This document shows positions 41,489 through 49,992 of a stretch of 56,315 nucleotides of DNA, one piece after another. The translations under genes and the position numbers were made by a program. The DNA lies in the NCBI GenBank assembly GCA_020845955.1, contig JADLEU010000039.1:1-56315 (forward strand), written 5' to 3'. This DNA comes from Anaerolineales bacterium. Its GTDB lineage: Bacteria; Chloroflexota; Anaerolineae; Anaerolineales; UBA6663. Below the pieces are notes generated by a model. It was not told where the DNA came from. It saw only the letters and a program-made list of their open reading frames with translations, and did not search any database. Every line of letters begins with the position of its first letter. Position 1 is the first letter of the stretch.

Positions 41489-41517
41489 CCGATCGTTGCC
41501 GGATCGGTTCATCCGGC
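41489..41517 (+). promoter_or_regulatory. Two overlapping, mutually exclusive hairpins in the protease gene leader
   Basis: CCGATC (41489-41494) can pair with GATCGG (41502-41507), while GCCGGAT (41498-41504) can pair with ATCCGGC (41511-41517). The two stems share bases, so only one can form. They lie 23-51 bases before the ATG of the metzincin gene, just ahead of its AAGGAAAG ribosome binding site. Confidence 0.4.
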
Positions 41518-41539
41518 CGTCTAAGATAAGGAAAGCCCA

Positions 41540-44500
41540 ATGCTAACACGTTTCACCGCCAATGCCTGGCGCCTCACCCTATGTCTGTTCCTGCTGACGT
41601 TCATCTTCGCCCCAGCCGGCGGCGCCCCCGCGCAGGCCGCGCCCGCCGCGCAGGATGCGGGGCCGGAAACCACCGCCGCGGGGGGCTCGGCCACCGTGGC
41701 CGAGCCCCCCGCGGCGCCGCAGGCCCCGGCCGCGCCGGGCGACCACCTGGTCACCAGCCTGAGCCTGGGACCGGACACGCCCAACATCCTGGCCTTCAAC
41801 GACCAGGTCAATCTGAACTTCAGCTACAGCACCACCGAGGCCGGCGGCGTTTACATCTTTGCCCGGCCGTTCAGCAACGGCGCGCTGGCGCCTAACTACA
41901 CCGCTCACCCCTCGCCGCTGTACCCAACTTCGGCCACGGGGTCGGGTAGCGGCTGGTTTACGATCACGACCGGCGGCGTCGTCGTGGACGAGATCCGCAT
42001 CCAGATGTGGAATTCGACCCAAACGACGCTGCTGTTCGAGACCTTTGTCCCTGTCCATTACCTGTTCGGCGACCCGACCCACCTCGTCACCCATCTCAGT
42101 TTCACCCCAGACACCCCCGACGCCCTGGCCTTTAACCAGAACGTCGACTTTCGTTTTAGCTACTCGGCCCGTGAGGCGAACGGGGTCAGGATCTTTATCC
42201 GGCCCTTTAGCAGCGGCGCCCTGGCGCCCAACTACGCCGCGCACCCCTCGCCGGTGCACCCGGCCGGGGGCGGCAGCGACAGCGGCTTCTTCACGATTAC
42301 GTCTGGGCAGGTGGTGGTCGACCAGGCGCGCGTTCAGATGTGGGACGCCAACCAGACCACGCTGCTGTTCGAGGCCTTCCTGCCCGTCTACTATCGCTTC
42401 CGCGACGGAACGAACATCGTCACGCAGATCGAGTTCAACCCCGACACGCCCAACGTCTTCCAGTACAACGAAAACGTCAACCTGACCTTCAACTACAACA
42501 CCAACTGGCCGGCAGGCGTGCGCATCTGGGCGCGGCCGTTCAGCGGACCCAACCTCAGCCCGGGGTATGCCGCGCACGGCTCGCCGGTGCATCCCACCGG
42601 CGCGGGCAGCGCCACCGGCTCGTTCACGCTGACCGGGGGGCCGATGGTGGTGGACAAGGTCCGCATCCAGATGTGGGACCCTGACCAGACCGCGCTGCTG
42701 TTCGAGGCCTTCCTGCCGGTGCACCTGCTGTGGGCCGGGTCGGGGCCGCCTCCGGGGCCGGACCTGCACGTCAACGCCTTGGAGGTGACCCAGGCCGTCC
42801 AGGACCTGAACAACAGCGTCGACCTGGTGACCGGCAAGCGGACCTACGTGCGCGTGCACGTCAACGCCCCCATCAACGTGGCTGATGTCTACGCCACCCT
42901 CAGCGGCCAGCGCGGTTTCGTGACGCTCATGCCGATCCTCAGCCCGGGCAACCCCGGCGCCGACATCACCGTGCGCCCGAGCCCCGACCGCGGCCAGCTC
43001 AACGACAGCTTCTGGTTCGAGCTGCCGCTCAGCTGGGTGACGGCCGGCAACCTGACCCTGACGGCCCGAATCGACCCGAACAACGCCAAGAACGACCTGG
43101 TCCTGGGCGACAACACCCGCACGGTGACGGTGAACTTCAAGAACACCCCGCCGCTGCGGCTGAGGCTGGTCAACGTGCAGTACACCTCCGGCGGGTCGAC
43201 TTACCTGGAGTCCAACTCCCACCTGGACGCGCTCGAATCGTGGCTGCGGCGGGCCTACCCGATCGCCAGCCTGGAGGTTGCGCGCCAGACGTTCGTCTAC
43301 CCGAGCGCCGGGCTGCCGAACGTGGACACCCTGCACGGCTGGCTGGCGCTGGGCAAACTGTTCCGCATCCTGTTCTCCGGCGAGGACCCGCGCGTGGTGT
43401 ACTACGGCGTGGTGGACGACGGCGGCGGCTTTATGCGCGGCAAAGCGGCCGGTATCCCCGGCACCATCGCCGCCGGCCCGAGCGGCACCGACAACTGGGG
43501 CTGGGACTTCGACGGCTCGTACAACGACTGGTACGGCGGGCACGAGATCGGCCACACCCGCGGGCGCTACCACGCCGAGTACTGCGGCGCGGCCGACGGC
43601 GCGGCCTACCCGTACCCGACCGGCCGCATCAGCCCCGACCTGACCGGCAACGGCGCGATCTACGGCTTCGACATCACCACGCGGGCCATCTACCCGCCTA
43701 GCTGGAAGGACGTGATGACGTACTGCTCCAACGAGTGGGTGTCTGACTTCACCTACGAAGGCATTCGCAGCTACCTGGTGGGCGTCGGCCTGGGGCCCGA
43801 GGCGGCGCCGGAGATGGTCACGGCCACGGACTTCCTGGCGGTGGTCGGCCAGGCCGATCTGGAGAGCGGCACCGCCCACCTGGAGAGCGCCTACCTGGTG
43901 AGCCACGACGCCACCGTGCCGCTGCCGGAGCCCGGCGACTGGACCATCGCGCTGGTGGACGCGGGCGGCGCCGACCTGGCGAGCTACGCGTTCGCGCCCG
44001 AAGAGCTGAGCGACGCCGAGGCCAGCCTCGGCACGCCGGCCGTGATCGCCGAGTTGATCCCCTGGAGCCCCGGCGCGGTCAAGGTTGAGATCCGATACAT
44101 GGACCAGGTGGTGGCCGAGCGCAGCGCCAGCGCCAACGCGCCCAGCGTCGAGCTGACGGCGCCGGCCGACGGCGCCACGCTGCCCGATGGTCCCTTCCAG
44201 GTGGCCTGGACGGGCTTGGACGCCGACGGCGACCCGTTGGTGTACAGCCTGCTCTACAGCAACGACGGCGGCACGAACTGGACGCCGCTGGCGACTGACC
44301 TGACCGGCAGCGAGGTGGAGCTGAACACCGACCAGCTTCCGGGCGGCGCGGGTTTGCTGCGCATCGTGGTTTCTGACGGGTTCCTCAGCGGGCAGGACAC
44401 GAGCGGGGCGATCACGGTGCCGCTGCACGCACCCGAGGCGCAGATGCAGTTGCCCAACCCCGGCCAGGTCTTCTTCCCCACCCAGCAGGTGACGCTGCTG

Positions 44501-44731
44501 GCCACGGCCTACGACCTGGAGGACGGCACCCTGGGCGACGCCGCCTTCGCCTGGTCGTCAGACCGTGACGGCGGCCTGGGGACCGGCGCGGGCCTGAGCA
44601 CCGCGGAGCTGAGCACCGGCCAGCACGTCATCACGCTGCTGGTCACGGACAGCGATGGGATGACGACCCAGGTACAGCGTTTGCTGGAGGTCACCGGCTA
44701 TGCGGTGCGCCTGCCGATCATCTTCCACTAG
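41540..44731 (+). CDS. Large secreted metzincin-type metalloprotease with LP-tail
   Basis: 1063 residues. A signal peptide (RLTLCLFLLTFIFAPAGGAPAQA) and an Ala/Pro linker are followed by three tandem beta-sandwich-like repeats of about 110 residues (about 68-395), each with PDTPN, NFSYST/FNYNT, (I/W)ARPFS, HPSP and VRIQMWDxxQTxLLFE. A CARDB-like region (VNALEVTQAVQDLNNSVDLVTGKRTYVRVHV) precedes the catalytic domain. HEIGHTRGRYH (near 668-678) fits the HExxHxxGxxH zinc site of metzincins, and DVMTYC near 724 is a plausible Met-turn. C-terminal Ig-like domains (PADGATLPDGPFQVAWTGLD) end in VRLPIIFH, the same kind of LP tail as the beta-helix proteins. Probably secreted or surface-held; substrate unknown. 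Confidence 0.88.
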   Translation: MLTRFTANAWRLTLCLFLLTFIFAPAGGAPAQAAPAAQDAGPETTAAGGSATVAEPPAAPQAPAAPGDHLVTSLSLGPDTPNILAFNDQVNLNFSYSTTEAGGVYIFARPFSNGALAPNYTAHPSPLYPTSATGSGSGWFTITTGGVVVDEIRIQMWNSTQTTLLFETFVPVHYLFGDPTHLVTHLSFTPDTPDALAFNQNVDFRFSYSAREANGVRIFIRPFSSGALAPNYAAHPSPVHPAGGGSDSGFFTITSGQVVVDQARVQMWDANQTTLLFEAFLPVYYRFRDGTNIVTQIEFNPDTPNVFQYNENVNLTFNYNTNWPAGVRIWARPFSGPNLSPGYAAHGSPVHPTGAGSATGSFTLTGGPMVVDKVRIQMWDPDQTALLFEAFLPVHLLWAGSGPPPGPDLHVNALEVTQAVQDLNNSVDLVTGKRTYVRVHVNAPINVADVYATLSGQRGFVTLMPILSPGNPGADITVRPSPDRGQLNDSFWFELPLSWVTAGNLTLTARIDPNNAKNDLVLGDNTRTVTVNFKNTPPLRLRLVNVQYTSGGSTYLESNSHLDALESWLRRAYPIASLEVARQTFVYPSAGLPNVDTLHGWLALGKLFRILFSGEDPRVVYYGVVDDGGGFMRGKAAGIPGTIAAGPSGTDNWGWDFDGSYNDWYGGHEIGHTRGRYHAEYCGAADGAAYPYPTGRISPDLTGNGAIYGFDITTRAIYPPSWKDVMTYCSNEWVSDFTYEGIRSYLVGVGLGPEAAPEMVTATDFLAVVGQADLESGTAHLESAYLVSHDATVPLPEPGDWTIALVDAGGADLASYAFAPEELSDAEASLGTPAVIAELIPWSPGAVKVEIRYMDQVVAERSASANAPSVELTAPADGATLPDGPFQVAWTGLDADGDPLVYSLLYSNDGGTNWTPLATDLTGSEVELNTDQLPGGAGLLRIVVSDGFLSGQDTSGAITVPLHAPEAQMQLPNPGQVFFPTQQVTLLATAYDLEDGTLGDAAFAWSSDRDGGLGTGAGLSTAELSTGQHVITLLVTDSDGMTTQVQRLLEVTGYAVRLPIIFH

Positions 44732-44764
44732 GCTGAACGCGGTGCCGCGCGGCGCACGCGCCGC

Positions 44765-45263
44765 GTGACGCGCGACGGGTGGCTCATCCCCTGGCTGCTG
44801 GCAGGCTTGCTGGCCTGCCAGGGGGTGAGCCCCACCGACGAACCCGCGGAGCGCACGGCGCTTGCGCCAATGCCACGCCGCTCCCTAGCGCGACCCCGAC
44901 GCTAACCTGGACGCCTCGCCCGCTCAACACGGCCACGTCGCTGCCGCTCAGCGCCACGCCCACCTTGGCGCAGTCCGCCGCCCCGGTCTTCGCCGCTACG
45001 CCCATCTGGCCGTTTGACGTCAGCCAGTTCATCGATAATCTCGACCGGATTCACAAGTCCTTTCAATGAGTCTGGTATTCGCTCTATGCTGAATACCGCG
45101 CTCTGCTGCAGCAGGCGCACACGCTCGCCGAGCCAATCCGCGCGATCTGCGCCGCTGGAGGAGCGCGGTCAGCCCCGAAGCCATCGATGCCGCGAACGCC
45201 TTCTTCGACCCGGCGCAGAACCGCATGTATGCGCTGCTGACCCGGGCGCAGGCGATGCGCTAG
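44765..45263 (+). pseudogene. Lipoprotein gene broken by several frameshifts
   Basis: From a GTG at 44765 one frame encodes VTRDGWLIPWLLAGLLACQG, a short lipoprotein signal with lipobox LLAC followed by Gln. The sense passes to another frame (TPLPSATPTLTWTPRPL to WPFDVSQFIDNLDRIHKSF, a Thr/Pro-rich linker then a helical start). It continues in a third (WYSLYAEYRALLQQAHTLAE) and finally in AIDAANAFFDPAQNRMYALL, ending at the stop at 45263. At least three shifts are needed to join these pieces, so the gene is dead or the assembly is poor here. The protein may have been a small surface lipoprotein. Confidence 0.5.
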
Positions 45264-45339
45264 GTAAGCCGCCGGCCCTGGCTCGCCGCTCCATTGGCAT
45301 CCGGCCTCGCTCAGCCTACAATGGCCCGGGAGACGGGCC

Positions 45340-45483
45340 ATGCAGCGCTCTGACCTGGAAAACCTCACCCGCCAGCGGATCGCGCTCTGGTCCGCGCCCG
45401 TGAACTGGGCGCGCTTCGGCCAGCTTCACGCCGGCGACTTTGAAGATAGGGCCGCCGCGAGCCGCCACTTGTTAGAGTGGTAA
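45340..45483 (+). CDS. Small hypothetical protein
   Basis: 47 residues from an ATG with a GGGAGA site: a helical, Trp-containing peptide with RQRIALWSAPVNWARFGQL and DFEDRAAASRHLLEW. Too short to assign; it could be a remnant of a longer gene. It ends 37 bases before the cytochrome P450 start. Confidence 0.35.
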   Translation: MQRSDLENLTRQRIALWSAPVNWARFGQLHAGDFEDRAAASRHLLEW

Positions 45484-45520
45484 CAATCGTTATCCACATC
45501 GCCAGACTGTCGAGGTGCTT

Positions 45521-46753
45521 GTGACCGTCGCAGCTCCCGTCGTTGACATTCCGCTTGTGAACCTGTCCGCCCCCGAAGTGCGCGCGGACCCGTATCTGCT
45601 GTATGCCCGCCTGCGCGAAAGCGCCCCGCTGGCCCAGGCCAAGGTGCCGATGTTTGGGCGGGTTTGGCTGATCAGCCGCTACGCCGACGTCGTCGCGGCG
45701 CTGAAAGACCCGCGCTTCTCGAGCGATCAGCGCAACGCCACCGCCGGCGAGGGCACGCCGCGTTGGCTGCCGCGCATCTTTCGCATCCTGGCTACCAGCA
45801 TGGTCGTCACCGACGACCCCGATCACTACCGCCTGCGCAACCTGGTGCACCAGGCCTTCACGCCCAAGCGCGTCGAAGGCATCGCGGCGCGCGTCGAGGC
45901 CATCACGGCCGAACTGCTGGACCGGGCGGCTGCCAAGCGCCAGGTGGACCTGCTGGCCGACTTCGCCTTGCCACTGCCCCTGACCGTCATCTCGGAGATG
46001 ATGGGCGTGCCAGCACGCGACCGGCTGAACTTTCATCGCTGGACGGCGAAGTTCCTGGAGACCCCCTCTGCCGGCCTGGGCGCGATGCTAGCGCAACTCC
46101 CCAACGGGGTTCGGCTGCTGCGCTTCTTTGAAAACGTGATCGCGGAGCGGCGCGCCAACCCGCAGGACGACCTGGTGTCGGCGCTGGTCGCGGCCGAGGA
46201 GGCCGGCGATCGCTTGAACGAAGAAGAGCTGCTGTCGATGATCTTCCTGCTGCTGCTGGCCGGGCACGAGACCACCGTCAACCTGATCGCCAATGGGACC
46301 CTGGCGCTGCTGCAGCACCCCGACCAGCTCGAGCGGCTGCGCGCTGACCCCGGCCTGATGGCCCGGGCCGTGGAAGAGCTGCTGCGGTTCACTAACCCGG
46401 TTGAGCACGGCACCACGCGCCACCTGCTGGAAGACGTGACGCTGCACGGCGTCACGCTCCCCAAGGGCAGCCGCGCCTTGGCGCTGCTGTCGTCGGCCAA
46501 CCGTGACGAGACGGTCTTTGACAACGCCGGCCGGCTCGACCTGGGGCGCCATCCGAACCGCCACGTGGCCTTTGGCCTGGGCATCCACTACTGTCTGGGC
46601 GCGCCGCTGGCGCGGCTGGAAGGCCAGATCGCCTTCCAGGCCTTGATAGAGCGTTTCCCGAACATGCAGTTGACCATCCCGCCCGAGCGGGTGCGCTGGC
46701 GCAGCGCCTTGGCGGTGCGCGGGCTCAAGGCGCTGCCGGTGAGCCTGGGCTGA
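45521..46753 (+). CDS. Cytochrome P450
   Basis: About 410 residues, a soluble bacterial class I P450. The I-helix oxygen-activation motif is LLAGHETTVNL (near 246), the K-helix ExxR is VEELLRF, and the heme-binding loop is FGLGIHYCLGAPLARLE with the Cys ligand near 356. It would hydroxylate a small molecule using electrons from a ferredoxin and its reductase, neither of which is encoded nearby. The start is a GTG at 45521 with GAGG five bases upstream; a GTG at 45515 is in frame. Family CYP107-like by general appearance; the substrate is unknown. Confidence 0.95.
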   Translation: MTVAAPVVDIPLVNLSAPEVRADPYLLYARLRESAPLAQAKVPMFGRVWLISRYADVVAALKDPRFSSDQRNATAGEGTPRWLPRIFRILATSMVVTDDPDHYRLRNLVHQAFTPKRVEGIAARVEAITAELLDRAAAKRQVDLLADFALPLPLTVISEMMGVPARDRLNFHRWTAKFLETPSAGLGAMLAQLPNGVRLLRFFENVIAERRANPQDDLVSALVAAEEAGDRLNEEELLSMIFLLLLAGHETTVNLIANGTLALLQHPDQLERLRADPGLMARAVEELLRFTNPVEHGTTRHLLEDVTLHGVTLPKGSRALALLSSANRDETVFDNAGRLDLGRHPNRHVAFGLGIHYCLGAPLARLEGQIAFQALIERFPNMQLTIPPERVRWRSALAVRGLKALPVSLG

Positions 46754-46889
46754 CAGCCGAATCATGCGGCCGGCCCGCCGCACCTGATCTGGCTGGGCGG
46801 CTGTTGTCTGGTCCCTTACGTGCTCGTCCGCGCCGGCTGTTCGAGGGCTGGCGCGCCCGGGAAGCCGCGGCCCTGGGTTGGCTCAACTT

Positions 46890-48248
46890 TCAGTCCGCGC
46901 TCTCCTCCCCGAACCAATCCGCGACCAGCGTTTGCAGGCGGCGTTCCAGCACCGAGTAGGAGTAGTGCCGGCGGGCCAACTGATAGTTGGTCTCGGCCAT
47001 CTCCTGGGCCAGCTCGGGCATCTCGAGCACCCGCCGGGTCTGCTGGAGGGTGACCTCGGTGATGAAGCCGTCGAACTCGACGACGCGGAAACCTTTGGGC
47101 TTGATGTCCAAGTCGTAGATCGAGTAATTGTTGACGACGATTGGGCGCCGAAAGTAGACGGCCTCCAGAAAGGCGTTGCCGAAGCCCTCGAGCGTGGAGG
47201 GATAGGTGACCAGGTCGGCGTGCGGGTAGAGGTCGCTGAGCGCGTAGATCTTGCGGCCATCGGCGGTGCGGCCGCGCTGGTCGCCGATGACGTCGGCGAC
47301 GAAGTTCACCGGCACATCCAGCAGCGCGGCAAAAGCGCGCACGTGCCGCTCGTAGGCGTCGCCCTCGTCGCCGGAGGCGTGCGAGATCACCAGGCGGGCC
47401 TTCAACCCCAGGCGCTTGGTCAGCTCGATGGCGTGCTCGATGCCTTTGCGCTGGACGACGCGCGTGGGCTGCAGGAAGAAGCACTCATCCGGCGCCAGGT
47501 CCAGCGCGGCGCGGACGTCCTGGGCGTAGGCGTCGGGCGGCGCGGGCGGGTGATCAAAGTCCATGACGTTGGGGACGACGAGGGCCGACAGAGCCGCGCG
47601 GCGGCTCAATTCCTGAGCGGCGGCCGAGTTGATGACCACGTGCCGGATGGTCGACAACACCGGGGGAAAGGCCATGCGCAGATAGTCGTCGACGCAGCTG
47701 ACGAGGTAGCGCTGGCGCTCCCAGTAAAAGTCGTGGTGGTGGGCGATGACGGGCATCCCGGTCTCGGCGATGAACTCGGTGAGGGCCACGCCCAGCGGAA
47801 TGTTCATGGGGATGGCCAGGGCGTTCTGCACGACGAGCAGCTCGAGATCGAAATGGCGCACGAAGGCGTACAGCTGGTCTTCCAGATGCCGAGCCAGATC
47901 ACGGATCTGATCGGTGAGCCGCGGCGGGCGGACCCGGTAGCGCAAAGGATTGCGCATACCTGGCGGCCGGGGATCGAAGGCGGCCTGCTGTTCGGCGGCG
48001 TCCCCGTTCTCAGGGAAGGCGGCGTCGTCCACAGCCACGACGTCAGGATGGCTGAAATGCGCCTCGGGCACGACCTGGCTGCGCTCGGGCGGGCGATCGG
48101 ACTGGCCGGCGAAGTAAAAGCAAGTGTGGCCCAGCCGTTCCAGGACGAGCGCCCATTTGGCGGTCTCGAGCGAGACTCCGTCGGTTCCCGCAAAGCGCGT
48201 CGACACAAAGCCGATGCGCCGTCCCCTTAATGGCTTGGAATTCGACAT
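46890..48248 (-). CDS. Glycosyltransferase, GT4 family
   Basis: 452 residues with two Rossmann-like halves of a GT-B fold retaining glycosyltransferase. The N-terminal half opens IGFVSTRFAGTDGVSLETAKWALVLERLGH, the acceptor-side glycine loop. The C-terminal half has LQPTRVVQRKGIEHAIELTKRLG and the EGFGNAFLE (ExxxxxxxE) nucleotide-sugar site, followed by RRPIVVNNYSIYDLDIKPKGF. Cytoplasmic or membrane-associated, likely making a glycoside, glycolipid or compatible-solute sugar; donor and acceptor not deducible. It stands alone, convergent with the P450. Confidence 0.92.
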   Translation of the reverse strand: MSNSKPLRGRRIGFVSTRFAGTDGVSLETAKWALVLERLGHTCFYFAGQSDRPPERSQVVPEAHFSHPDVVAVDDAAFPENGDAAEQQAAFDPRPPGMRNPLRYRVRPPRLTDQIRDLARHLEDQLYAFVRHFDLELLVVQNALAIPMNIPLGVALTEFIAETGMPVIAHHHDFYWERQRYLVSCVDDYLRMAFPPVLSTIRHVVINSAAAQELSRRAALSALVVPNVMDFDHPPAPPDAYAQDVRAALDLAPDECFFLQPTRVVQRKGIEHAIELTKRLGLKARLVISHASGDEGDAYERHVRAFAALLDVPVNFVADVIGDQRGRTADGRKIYALSDLYPHADLVTYPSTLEGFGNAFLEAVYFRRPIVVNNYSIYDLDIKPKGFRVVEFDGFITEVTLQQTRRVLEMPELAQEMAETNYQLARRHYSYSVLERRLQTLVADWFGEESAD

Positions 48249-48301
48249 GGCGTCAACCCCGGGAGATAGGATCAGTGTCCGAGATAGACCTTACCTCGCG
48301 G

Positions 48302-48775
48302 GCTGCTGGTCGTCAAGCGCGGCGCGCGCGGCGCCCGACGGCTCGAGAGGAAGCGCGACGCCGGTATCCTGCGCGTGCACCTGATCTCGCGCGCCAGCCC
48401 GGAGCTGTGCTTCGAAGTCCGCCGCTATCCTGCTTTGGCGCCAAGCGACGAGTATACGCGCCACGCGGCTTGCCGGCCGGCCAGCGCTGAGCTATACACG
48501 TCAATCGGACCAGAAGACGCACGTGGTCGTGCTGGCCCTAGAGCCAGGCGCGCTATACCGCATCATTTGCGACCCGCGGTCCGGCCTCAACGCGCAGGTG
48601 CTGGCAACGGTGGAGTTCACCAGCCAGGGCTGGCCCGCGGCGCCACGTCATCGGTCGCCGCCGAGGCCGATGCGATCCCTGCGCATATTCGGCCCCAACC
48701 TGTTGGCCCGGCTGCGCCAGCGTTGGGGCGCGGTGCTGGCGGTGCGGCCAGCTAGCGCCGGGCTGCTTCAGTGCT
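48302..48775 (+). pseudogene. Decayed coding sequence, unidentified
   Basis: Protein-like stretches appear in changing plus-strand frames without a continuous gene: LLVVKRGARGARRLERKRDAG then HLISRASPELCFEVRRYPALAPS, and later VVLALEPGALYRIICDPRSGL then NAQVLATVEFTSQGW. They do not resolve into a known family by eye. The region lies between the glycosyltransferase and the DinB-like fragment and probably represents one or two broken genes. Confidence 0.35.
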
Positions 48776-49057
48776 ATGCTTCAGCGACCTGCCCGAAGTG
48801 TTCGGCGTTCGCCGGAGCCGGGCGGGTATGTGCACGACATGGGCCAATCCGGCTGGCAGAGGACGGTTGATCAGGTGGACGCGGCCACGGCCTACGCAGC
48901 GCCGGCCAGCCGGTGGGAGGCGCGCGCGGGAGGGCCTGATGATGGGGTGGGCGCCGCGCTGATGCTGCTGGCGCACTGTGCCTACCACCTGGGCGAGAGC
49001 CGGCGGATCCTGGGCGTGCTCCGGGCCGAATCGGCAGAACCGCGGAGCGAGGCATGA
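48776..49057 (+). CDS. DinB-like C-terminal fragment
   Basis: 93 residues in which GYVHDMGQSGWQRTVDQVDA and the C-terminal ALMLLAHCAYHLGESRRIL resemble the last two helices of DinB/YfiT four-helix proteins, which hold a metal-binding His of the form HxxYHLGE. The N-terminal two helices are missing or destroyed in the decayed stretch upstream, so it may be inactive. Its stop overlaps the next ATG by four bases (ATGA). Confidence 0.4.
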   Translation: MLQRPARSVRRSPEPGGYVHDMGQSGWQRTVDQVDAATAYAAPASRWEARAGGPDDGVGAALMLLAHCAYHLGESRRILGVLRAESAEPRSEA

Positions 49058-49992
49058 ACAAGCGCGAAACCCTCCTCGGCCTGGCTGCCGGCCAGGCCCC
49101 CGATTACGTGCCGGCCGCCTTCTTCCTGCACTTCGGCCCGCAATTCCACCAGGGCCAGGCGGCGGTCGATAAGCACCTGGAGTTCTTCCGCTACACCGGC
49201 ATGGATCTGGTCAAGATCCAGTACGAGCAGATCCTGCCGCCCGCGCCGCCGCCCGTACGGCCGGCCGATTGGGCTAACGCTGCCCGCTATCCGCCCGAGT
49301 TTTTCCTGGCGCCCGTGGCTGTTGCCCGCGGCCTGGCCGAGGCCGCCAAACGCGAAGCGCTAGTGATCATGACGGTCTATTCGCCCTTTATGTGGGCGCG
49401 GCGCTGGGGCGGCGAAGCGGCGCTGACGGCGCACTTGCGCCAAGACCCGGAAGCGGTCAAGCCCGGGTTGGAAATCATGACCGAGAATGTCATCCAGCTC
49501 GTGCGCGGCTGCCGGCAGGCCGGCGTGGACGGCTTTTACGTTTCCACCCAGGGCGGCGAGGCGCACCGCTTCGGCGGCAGGGGCTTGTTTGAGAAATACG
49601 TCAAGCCCACCGACCTGGCCGTGTGGGCCGAGATCGGCGACTGTGCCTTCAACGTGCTGCACGTCTGCGATTACGAAGGCCCGTACGCCGACCTGACCCC
49701 CTTCCTCGACTATCCCGGCCACGTGGTCAATTGCAGTCTACAGGTGGGCGGCCGCGCACTTAGCCCGCTCGAGGCAGCCCAACTCTTTGGCCGGCCGTTC
49801 ATGGGCGGCCTGGAGCGCAAGGGCGTGCTGGCCGCCGGCAGCCCGGGCCAGATCCGCGCCGCCGCTCAGGCCGTTCTGGCCCAGGCCCCGGAACGCTTTA
49901 TGCTGGCCGCCGACTGCACTGTGCCGAGCGAGACGCCCTGGGGCAACTTGAAGGCCGCGATTGAGGCGGCCCACGCTTGGCGCCATGCTTGA
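49054..49992 (+). CDS. Uroporphyrinogen decarboxylase (URO-D)-family protein
   Basis: 312 residues of the URO-D/methyltransferase superfamily TIM barrel: MNKRETLLGLAAGQAPDYVP at the start, the strand-helix pattern VIQLVRGCRQAGVDGFYVST, FNVLHVCDYEGPY and the end FMLAADCTVPSETPWGNLKA. The family includes HemE and corrinoid methyltransferases (MtaA-like). Here the heme enzyme's conserved N-terminal RQAGR-type motif is absent, so it is more likely a paralogue of unknown substrate. It overlaps the DinB-like fragment by four bases and the kinase-like gene by eight. Confidence 0.82.
   Translation: MNKRETLLGLAAGQAPDYVPAAFFLHFGPQFHQGQAAVDKHLEFFRYTGMDLVKIQYEQILPPAPPPVRPADWANAARYPPEFFLAPVAVARGLAEAAKREALVIMTVYSPFMWARRWGGEAALTAHLRQDPEAVKPGLEIMTENVIQLVRGCRQAGVDGFYVSTQGGEAHRFGGRGLFEKYVKPTDLAVWAEIGDCAFNVLHVCDYEGPYADLTPFLDYPGHVVNCSLQVGGRALSPLEAAQLFGRPFMGGLERKGVLAAGSPGQIRAAAQAVLAQAPERFMLAADCTVPSETPWGNLKAAIEAAHAWRHA

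Noticed and set aside
41579-44428. 949-codon minus-strand open frame opposite the metzincin gene
   Set aside because: His/Arg/Val-rich antisense shadow; the plus-strand frame has signal peptide, zinc motif and repeats.
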